Of a DNA stretch of 5,961 bases, positions 1-4,736 are shown piece after piece. The notes under the pieces were generated by a model that worked only from the letters and a program-made list of their open reading frames with translations, had not been told where the DNA came from and searched no databases. Each line of letters starts with the position of its first letter. Positions within the stretch are counted from its first letter, which is position 1. Both the position numbers and the translations under genes were made by a program. Source of the stretch: Rhodospirillaceae bacterium (GTDB lineage Bacteria; Pseudomonadota; Alphaproteobacteria; MPNO01; UBA2964); the NCBI GenBank assembly GCA_002724505.1, contig PBOV01000073.1:5986-11946 (forward strand). Reading direction: 5' to 3'.

Positions 1-218
1 TGCCGTACGCCATGTGCCGAAGGTGTTCTTCCTGTCATCAACGTAGCGCGATTGGGCATACAAACTGGATTTGAAACATAAAATCGATTGAACTGCACAC
101 CGTTACTGGCGATAGAATCAATATTAGGTGTTTTAAGGACGGGGTGTCCCGCACAGCTTAAATAATCCGCACGGTGTTGATCGGTAATAAATAAGACGAA
201 ATTTGGCCGGTCGGTCAT
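1..218 (-). CDS. Sulfatase, N-terminal part (runs off left edge)
   Basis: The frame from the ATG at 218-216 gives 72 codons that stay open to the left edge. The protein is a sulfatase of the alkaline phosphatase superfamily, which hydrolyses sulfate esters (some relatives cleave phosphonate or phosphate esters). The N-terminus MTDRPNFVLFITDQHRAD carries the first metal-binding strand, with Asp13-Gln14 where many sulfatases have Asp-Asp; the DQ form is frequent in choline-sulfatase and phosphonate monoester hydrolase relatives. At residues 53-64 the CMPNR...TGR motif matches the C-x-P-x-R signature whose Cys53 (codon 62-60) is converted to formylglycine, so maturation by a formylglycine-generating enzyme is expected. 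There is no signal peptide, so the enzyme is probably cytoplasmic and acts on an imported substrate. Only a weak purine stretch precedes the ATG. The gene is divergent from the amidohydrolase at 364. Family is secure; the substrate is unknown. Confidence 0.93.
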   Translation of the reverse strand, partial: MTDRPNFVLFITDQHRADYLSCAGHPVLKTPNIDSIASNGVQFNRFYVSNPVCMPNRATLMTGRTPSAHGVR

Positions 219-253
219 GATCAAAATGCTCTAATTAATATTTTAATTTACCC

Positions 254-282
254 TTCATATCGCATTGAGGGGCGCACGCCAA
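254..282 (-). promoter_or_regulatory. Candidate sigma70-type promoter for the left sulfatase
   Basis: Reading the minus strand, TTGGCG (282-277) and TATGAA (259-254) are separated by exactly 17 bp. Each hexamer matches 4 of 6 consensus bases. Transcription would begin around 247, about 30 nt before the sulfatase ATG. The -35 hexamer overlaps a small dyad, GGCG-CA-CGCC, at 271-280. This is a pattern match only, and chance matches of this quality are common in AT-rich spacers. Confidence 0.33.
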
Positions 283-288
283 ACGCGG

Positions 289-304
289 TAGGGGGATTTC
301 CCTA
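289..304. promoter_or_regulatory. Operator-like inverted repeat in the divergent spacer
   Basis: TAGGG (289-293) and CCCTA (300-304) are perfect inverted arms around a 6-bp centre. The element lies between the divergent sulfatase and amidohydrolase genes, just upstream of the candidate sulfatase -35 box. Its size and place would suit a dimeric repressor or activator controlling both genes. No second copy was noticed elsewhere in the window, and no regulator gene is present, so the role is inferred. Confidence 0.25.
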
Positions 305-363
305 TAGAAAATATTCTGTATTCTCGCGGTAATAAACTAAACTTCAGGTGGAGAAAATTATAA

Positions 364-1413
364 ATGGGATCAATTGACGCTGATGCACATGTAGTAGAAT
401 GCGAAACTACCTTTGACTTTCTCGATCCGGAATTCGAGAAATACCGCCCCCTCGTTGTGCAATCTAAACGTTCAGATCATACCGTTCTAAGTAATGTCGG
501 TGTCGCTCAACGTGAGTTTTGGTTTCTGGATAATCGCATGTTGCCCAAAGAGGGTAATGTCGGTTCAGATACAGCCAAAGAAGCGAGAGAAATGGAGGAT
601 ATTGTTGGGCGCTTAAGACATATGGACGAACTTGGAATTGAGGTTCAAGTCCTTTACCCCACTGTATTCCTGCGGCCGTGGACCCAGACACCACAAGTCG
701 AATATGCTTTGATACGATCATATAATAGGTGGTTGGTGAGTATATGGAAACAAGCACCTGATCGTCTGCGCTGGGTGGTGATGCCCCATCTCTTGAATAT
801 GGATAAGTGCCGCGAAGAGTTAGAATTCGGTAAAAAAAATGGCGCCTGCGGTGTTTATATGCACGGCATTGAGCATGACACGCCCTTATTCTCTGAGAAG
901 TTTTTTCGGCTTTATCAGATGGCGGAGGAACTTGATTTACCTATTTGTTTTCATGCTGGTAATAATAGTTTTCTACTAGAAAATATGTATCGGGAAGACA
1001 GTGGGTTTGCGAAAGCCAAGCTTCCATTGGTAGCAACATTTCATCAGCTGTTGTTTAAAGGTATCCCTTCAATATTCCCAAAGTTACGTTGGGCCTTTGT
1101 GGAGGTCAGTGCGCAATGGATCCCTTATGCACTCAATGATCTCGGGCTTAGAATGGCTCGCCGTGGTGAAGATATTTCTGAATCAATTATGGCAGATAAC
1201 AATATCTGGGTTGCCTGCCAGGTTACTGATGATATCGATTATGTTTTGAGGTATTCCGGCGAAACGCAATTAGTTGTTGGTACAGATTATGGACACGCAG
1301 ACACCTCAACCGAAATTGAGGCCCTTCGCAAATTAAGTTCCGATGGGAAGGTGTCCGCCGAGGTGGCTAGAAAAATTTTAGAGGATAATGCGCGTGCTCT
1401 TTACGGTCTTTAA
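364..1413 (+). CDS. Amidohydrolase-2 family metal-dependent hydrolase
   Basis: This 349-residue protein is a TIM-barrel hydrolase or decarboxylase of the amidohydrolase-2 family (the ACMSD/LigW/LigJ-like group). Members hydrolyse or non-oxidatively decarboxylate cyclic and aromatic carboxylic compounds using one divalent metal. Visible signatures are DADAHVVE at residues 5-12 (His9 and the Asp of the DxH form of the strand-1 motif), MDELGIEVQVLYPT at 88-100, His197 in CFHAG at 195-199, and the catalytic-type Asp308 in VVGTDYGHAD at 304-313. Length fits the family, there is no signal peptide, and the C-terminal ILEDNARALYGL is the usual family ending. The start is backed by AGGTGGAG at 346-353, 10 nt before the ATG. 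The gene is divergent from a sulfatase and followed by a 185-bp gap without a convincing terminator. The exact reaction cannot be read from the sequence; a decarboxylase is as likely as a hydrolase. Confidence 0.92.
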   Translation: MGSIDADAHVVECETTFDFLDPEFEKYRPLVVQSKRSDHTVLSNVGVAQREFWFLDNRMLPKEGNVGSDTAKEAREMEDIVGRLRHMDELGIEVQVLYPTVFLRPWTQTPQVEYALIRSYNRWLVSIWKQAPDRLRWVVMPHLLNMDKCREELEFGKKNGACGVYMHGIEHDTPLFSEKFFRLYQMAEELDLPICFHAGNNSFLLENMYREDSGFAKAKLPLVATFHQLLFKGIPSIFPKLRWAFVEVSAQWIPYALNDLGLRMARRGEDISESIMADNNIWVACQVTDDIDYVLRYSGETQLVVGTDYGHADTSTEIEALRKLSSDGKVSAEVARKILEDNARALYGL

Positions 1414-1534
1414 AGAAAAATCCCGCGTGCATGTTAACAAGTTGAAGTTGTAAACTGTGTTGCCTAGAATTTGGTTCTACCTTTCATGGTTGCGAGTTAT
1501 AAACGCGATGTCATAGTCACTGCATGATTAAATG

Positions 1535-1549
1535 TTTTGGATACCAAAA
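1535..1549. repeat. Small AT-rich hairpin upstream of ppiA
   Basis: TTTTGG (1535-1540) and CCAAAA (1544-1549) form a perfect 6-bp inverted repeat with an ATA loop, in the 185-bp spacer between the amidohydrolase and ppiA. The stem has only two G-C pairs and is followed by ATTATTAA rather than a T-run, so it is a poor intrinsic terminator. It may be a weak protein-binding dyad or chance. The rest of the spacer (1414-1598) is AT-rich and holds no gene I can support. Confidence 0.25.
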
Positions 1550-1598
1550 ATTATTAACCAATTGAAATATATAGTTAAAATGTTAGAGAAAGAGTTTT

Positions 1599-2174
1599 AT
1601 GTTTAAACCAATTATTACCGCCATGGTTGCCCTTGTGATGGTCTTGTTTGCAGTGGGGACTTATGCGGCAGAGGGGAGTAAGCGCGTGAAAATAACAACT
1701 AGCTTGGGCGTTATTGAAGTAGAACTTGCGGCAAAAGAGGCGCCAGCGTCGGTAGAAAATTTTCTAAATTACGCTAAAGCGGGTTTTTATGATGGTACAA
1801 TTTTTCATCGGGTAATTGAAGGTTTCATGATCCAAGGCGGTGGCTTTGAACCTGGTTTAAAAAAGAAAGACACAAATGATCCTATCCACAATGAAGCTGA
1901 TAATGGATTGCAGAATTTAGTTGGAACATTAGCAATGGCGCGCACTAACGACCCACATTCAGCCACAGCACAATTTTTTATTAATACCGCCGATAATCAT
2001 TTTTTAAATCATACCGATAAAAACCCGCGCGGTTGGGGGTATGCAGTTTTTGGCAAAGTGACGGCCGGTATGGATGTCGTTCGGCAAATTGAAGGCTCAA
2101 CGACTGGGCAACGTGACGGCATGGGTGACGTACCATTGGAAGATGTTGTTATCCAAAAGATGGAAGTTGACTAA
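1599..2174 (+). CDS. ppiA: Periplasmic cyclophilin-type peptidyl-prolyl isomerase
   Basis: This cyclophilin catalyses cis-trans isomerisation of X-Pro bonds during folding of exported proteins. Residues 1-24 form a classic signal peptide: Lys3, a hydrophobic core over about residues 5-20, and a cleavage site near TYA-AEG, so the mature enzyme is periplasmic. The cyclophilin core is complete: FHRVIEGFMIQGG at 69-81 (Arg71, Phe76 and Gln79 equal human CypA Arg55, Phe60 and Gln63), NEADNGL at 98-104, LAMART at 111-116, and AQFFIN at 124-129 (Gln125 and Phe127 equal Gln111 and Phe113). Phe135 replaces the CypA Trp121, as in other bacterial forms with low cyclosporin affinity. The 191-residue length and overall sequence closely match E. 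coli PpiA (190 residues). A purine-rich AGAGAAAGAG at 1585-1594 precedes the ATG by 4 nt. The gene stands alone, with its stop 25 bp from the convergent minus-strand operon. Confidence 0.96.
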   Translation: MFKPIITAMVALVMVLFAVGTYAAEGSKRVKITTSLGVIEVELAAKEAPASVENFLNYAKAGFYDGTIFHRVIEGFMIQGGGFEPGLKKKDTNDPIHNEADNGLQNLVGTLAMARTNDPHSATAQFFINTADNHFLNHTDKNPRGWGYAVFGKVTAGMDVVRQIEGSTTGQRDGMGDVPLEDVVIQKMEVD

Positions 2175-2199
2175 GCTCGAAACGGGTTTATCAAAATTT

Positions 2200-3192
2200 C
2201 TACTGAAGTCTGGGCGGCGTTTTGATTCGCTTGGGCAAGGGGTGGCCTCTGCCCTCGGCACGGGCGCGCCTATAAATATCGATTGCTAAGGACAAATCTG
2301 ATAGACCCATTCCCATAGCCTTGAACAAGGTAATGTCTGCGCCAAGAGGTCGCGTAATTTCGTCTTTTATTAGTTGAGAAATTGTCTGGACCTTTTTCCA
2401 TCCAGGGTCCTCGTTGCCGTTAAAGTGGGCTATGAATTCCGCAGACATATGTTTGATTGTCCGAAGGTTATCAACGGCTAACAAATCTGCCCTGTCAAAG
2501 ATGTCTTCGGTAAACTCAATTCTAGCTGGCACTATCGCGCCCATCGCATTGAGATGCGAGCCTTTTGCCATCAAATTCGCGTTTAAAAATGGGACTGTTG
2601 AGTTTGTAACGATCGTTACAATTGGCATGTCACTGGTTGTTTCTTCGAGAGATTCGCAGGAGATCACTTCGAAATCGAATTCGGACCGCACTGCCTGCAC
2701 AAAGCGGTTTCGGTTTTCTATACTGCGGCTGTAAACACGTAACTTCCTCAGAGGTCGAACAGCGTGGCATGCAGCGACTTGAGGTAACGCTTGTTTTCCA
2801 GACCCAACAATACCCATTTCATCAGCGTCGGCAGGGGCAAGGCGCTTGGTTCCCAAGCCAGTCATCGCAGCGGTACGCATTTGGCCGAGCGCAGTTGCTT
2901 CAATAACAGCGAGATTGGCGCCGTCCTCCATGGAAAACAGCTCAACTATTGTCTCGGATTTGCCTCGGACGTTTATCCAATTCTTGAAACCACAAATTCC
3001 TTCGCCGCCCACTGAGGATCCAAGTACATGCATGGCATCATTGTCGGCCACCATAAGGTGGCCTTTAGTCATGTTTTGTGCTTCTCCTTGAGATTCCAAT
3101 GGCAGGATACGTTCTAGAGCGTCGATGGCATCAGGAAGGCTGACCATTGAAGTGACATCGGCCTCGGTGATCCAAATTGGTGATTCGGCCAT
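2200..3192 (-). CDS. Ornithine cyclodeaminase/mu-crystallin family protein
   Basis: This 330-residue protein belongs to the family of NAD(P)-dependent ornithine cyclodeaminases, alanine dehydrogenases and mu-crystallin ketimine reductases. Landmarks are Lys70 in GFKNW (the conserved active-site Lys), LGQMRTAAMTG at 102-112 with the conserved Arg106, a Rossmann glycine motif GIVGSGKQA at 127-135, SRSIENRNRF at 155-164, and the family C-terminal motif LFKAMGMGLSDL at 289-300. In HLNAMGAIVPARIEF (213-227), Ile220 occupies the place of the catalytic Asp of Pseudomonas putida ornithine cyclodeaminase (Asp228, in GGDCPG), so true cyclodeaminase activity is unlikely; imine/ketimine reductase or amino acid dehydrogenase is more plausible. 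The ATG lies 23 bp after the stop of the upstream cupin gene, implying one transcript; its Shine-Dalgarno is weak. Cytoplasmic. Family is secure; substrate is unknown. Confidence 0.92.
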   Translation of the reverse strand: MAESPIWITEADVTSMVSLPDAIDALERILPLESQGEAQNMTKGHLMVADNDAMHVLGSSVGGEGICGFKNWINVRGKSETIVELFSMEDGANLAVIEATALGQMRTAAMTGLGTKRLAPADADEMGIVGSGKQALPQVAACHAVRPLRKLRVYSRSIENRNRFVQAVRSEFDFEVISCESLEETTSDMPIVTIVTNSTVPFLNANLMAKGSHLNAMGAIVPARIEFTEDIFDRADLLAVDNLRTIKHMSAEFIAHFNGNEDPGWKKVQTISQLIKDEITRPLGADITLFKAMGMGLSDLSLAIDIYRRARAEGRGHPLPKRIKTPPRLQ

Positions 3193-3215
3193 AAGTCTTG
3201 CTGCGCCCTTTTTAA

Positions 3216-3806
3216 TTATGCAGAGAGTTCGTAGGGAATTTGCTCGGGACCAGAGCCTTCATAATACTCACCCGTTTCTCTATTGTATCGGCCTTGCAAC
3301 ACCTCACCTACTAGGACACGGCTTCTGAGGATCACTGCGACTGAGCGTCCATCGCTTCCCTGTTCGGCGTGAATGTCGTATGGGGGGACCAAATCTGCCT
3401 TGCCAGCTTGACCTTGAGTATCACTTACAAGCTCGACCTTCACGTAGCCCTCCTCCTTCCGGCTCTCGACCGCTTTAAAACGTTCAAGCGATTCTGTTCC
3501 GTCAAGTAGCCCATAGAGGACCCACCCATCGGCATGGTCGTGAACGCTTCCGGTTCGCCCTGGCACGCGGACAACACCGTTTATAACAAAGCCATGATCT
3601 GGATCGGTATAGAAAAGAAGATTTTTGCGACCTTCAGTCGATGGCCAGTCTTTACAGTGTTCTCGTAAAGCTGGGTCTGGCAGGAGTTCCTGCTCCATGA
3701 GCTCGTGCGCGCGTTTCATTCGAGTTTCGTCATCAGGAAATTCTGACCAAATTCCCCGTAAATCATTCACGAATTTTTCAAAAGCCGGGAGCAATTTTAT
3801 ACCCAT
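3216..3806 (-). CDS. Three-histidine cupin protein, cysteine dioxygenase-like
   Basis: The protein (196 residues) is a single-domain cupin resembling cysteine dioxygenase and related predicted metal enzymes. GSVHDHADGW at 86-95 gives His89 and His91, and PPYDIHAEQ at 141-149 gives His146, together a facial three-His iron site like that of thiol dioxygenases. The usual cupin Glu is absent. The position of the CDO cross-linking Cys93 is Val96, so no Cys-Tyr cofactor is expected, as in many bacterial thiol dioxygenases. An N-terminal helical region (about 1-60, with many charged residues) precedes the barrel. The frame is open to 3923, but the ATG at 3806 is preferred: GGAGG lies 6 nt ahead of it and the 39 upstream codons look non-coding. 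It is the first gene of an operon with the mu-crystallin-like gene 23 bp downstream. Substrate is unproven; a thiol dioxygenase is an inference from the iron ligands. Confidence 0.82.
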   Translation of the reverse strand: MGIKLLPAFEKFVNDLRGIWSEFPDDETRMKRAHELMEQELLPDPALREHCKDWPSTEGRKNLLFYTDPDHGFVINGVVRVPGRTGSVHDHADGWVLYGLLDGTESLERFKAVESRKEEGYVKVELVSDTQGQAGKADLVPPYDIHAEQGSDGRSVAVILRSRVLVGEVLQGRYNRETGEYYEGSGPEQIPYELSA

Positions 3807-3812
3807 TAGGTA

Positions 3813-3817
3813 CCTCC
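3813..3817 (-). promoter_or_regulatory. Ribosome binding site fixing the cupin start
   Basis: GGAGG on the minus strand ends 6 nt before the ATG at 3806-3804. This strong Shine-Dalgarno selects the internal ATG over the longer open frame beginning at 3923. It overlaps an 8-bp palindrome, AGGTACCT (3808-3815), between the site and the start codon. Confidence 0.75.
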
Positions 3818-3929
3818 ATTGGTGATTCTTGAATTTATGGAAAGCTATCACGGTATATTTGGTGGGACAATGTACCCAGCTTTTTTGCATCCTGGTACGG
3901 GGAGGTTTAAGAAAGGGGCACATAAATTT

Positions 3930-3934
3930 GGGGG
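3930..3934 (+). promoter_or_regulatory. Ribosome binding site fixing the SDR start
   Basis: GGGGG at 3930-3934, followed by ATAAG, lies 8 nt before the ATG at 3943. Together with the start of SDR homology right after this ATG, it argues against initiation at the in-frame ATG at 3829. A possible upstream promoter pair (TTGAAT at 3829-3834 and TATATT at 3854-3859) has a long 19-bp spacer and is only suggestive. Confidence 0.6.
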
Positions 3935-3942
3935 ATAAGTCA

Positions 3943-4731
3943 ATGGAACTTGGAATTTCAGGTCGGAATGCGCTGATTACTGGCGGTAGTCAGGGCATTG
4001 GGCGCGCTTGTGCCGAAGCTTTAGCTGAGGAAGGCGCGAATTTGGTTGTCGTTGCGCGGGATGCGGAACGACTTGCGACAGCATCGAGGGAAATCGCTTC
4101 AAATCGATCGGGTAGGGTAATACCAATTGCTGCTGATCTAACCGTTGTAAACGAAGTGGAACGGGTTTTTAAAGAAGCTGAAAACTCCTTGGGTCAAATT
4201 GACATCTTAGTTAATAATGCCGGGTCAGCGCCACTTGGTTTTATTGGTGACCTCGGTGACGAGGTCTGGCAATCCTGCTTCGATCTAAAATTGATGGGTT
4301 ACGTCCGTTGTTCTCGAGCGGCCATGGGGGGTATGCGAGGTCGGAAGTGGGGTAGAATTATAAATATCATAGGCCGGGGTGGGCATTTCCCCACTGCGAA
4401 ATATATTGCTGGGGGCGCAATTAATGCGGCCATTCTCAATATTACGCAGGCTCTCGCTGAAGAATGTGGCCCCGATAATGTTTTAGTGAATGGTATCAAC
4501 CCGGCGGCCACTGCAACCGAACGCTGGGATACCTTGGTTCAACAGCGCATGGAAATCACCGGTCAAACTGAGGAACAAATTCGGAAAGCTTCCGCGTCAA
4601 GTGTTCCGTTAGGACGGATTGGTGCACCGGAAGATATCGCGAATATGGTAGTTTATTTGTGTTCGGAAAAAGCAAATTTCATAAACGGATCACTTATCGA
4701 TATCGATGGCGGGGTGAGCCGCGCACTTTAG
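3943..4731 (+). CDS. SDR family oxidoreductase with atypical active site
   Basis: This 262-residue classical-type short-chain dehydrogenase/reductase has a Rossmann nucleotide site TGGSQGIG (13-20), NNAG at 91-94, GRIINI at 137-142, and a C-terminal PLGRIGAPEDIA...DIDGG typical of FabG-like enzymes. The NAD(P) loop carries VVARD at 36-40; Arg39 could favour NADP. The active site is unusual. Tyr154 is present, but the YxxxK Lys is replaced by Gly158, and the Ser that normally follows the INI strand is Gly144, with the loop to Tyr shortened. Lys116 in FDLKLMGY sits where the tetrad Asn usually is. From memory, a known SDR subgroup shares this DLKxxGY plus YxAGxxxNA pattern, so it is probably a functional variant rather than decay. 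The frame is intact. The start at 3943 is chosen over the in-frame ATG at 3829 from the Shine-Dalgarno and homology. It is divergent from the cupin operon and convergent with a sulfatase. Substrate unknown. Confidence 0.92.
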   Translation: MELGISGRNALITGGSQGIGRACAEALAEEGANLVVVARDAERLATASREIASNRSGRVIPIAADLTVVNEVERVFKEAENSLGQIDILVNNAGSAPLGFIGDLGDEVWQSCFDLKLMGYVRCSRAAMGGMRGRKWGRIINIIGRGGHFPTAKYIAGGAINAAILNITQALAEECGPDNVLVNGINPAATATERWDTLVQQRMEITGQTEEQIRKASASSVPLGRIGAPEDIANMVVYLCSEKANFINGSLIDIDGGVSRAL

Positions 4732-4736
4732 AGATT

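Noticed and set aside
364..420. Loss of the first metal His in the amidohydrolase strand-1 motif (DAH instead of HxH)
   Set aside because: The DxH form is common in the amidohydrolase-2 family, so it is not evidence of inactivation.
464..757. 97-codon minus-strand open frame inside the amidohydrolase gene
   Set aside because: It lies wholly antisense to a well-supported gene, has no recognisable motif, and its product looks like an antisense shadow.
2074..2289. 71-codon plus-strand frame overlapping the ppiA 3' end
   Set aside because: It overlaps ppiA in another frame and runs antisense into the convergent gene; its composition resembles frame-shifted ppiA.
2414..3091. Several 74-106 codon plus-strand open frames opposite the OCD-family gene
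   Set aside because: All are antisense to a complete, motif-rich gene, overlap one another in different frames, and show no ribosome binding site or family resemblance.
3864..3877. Imperfect dyad GGGACA-A-TGTACCC in the cupin/SDR spacer
   Set aside because: The arms pair only with a one-base bulge. It is short and has no second copy, so chance is a sufficient explanation.
3807..3923. In-frame 39-codon N-terminal extension of the cupin protein
   Set aside because: A strong GGAGG sits 6 nt before the ATG at 3806. The upstream codons overlap the SDR leader on the other strand and give a Cys/Trp/Lys-rich sequence with no domain.
3829..3942. In-frame 38-codon N-terminal extension of the SDR
   Set aside because: SDR homology begins at the ATG at 3943, which has its own G-rich Shine-Dalgarno. 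The extension has no recognisable signal or domain and lies in the divergent promoter region.
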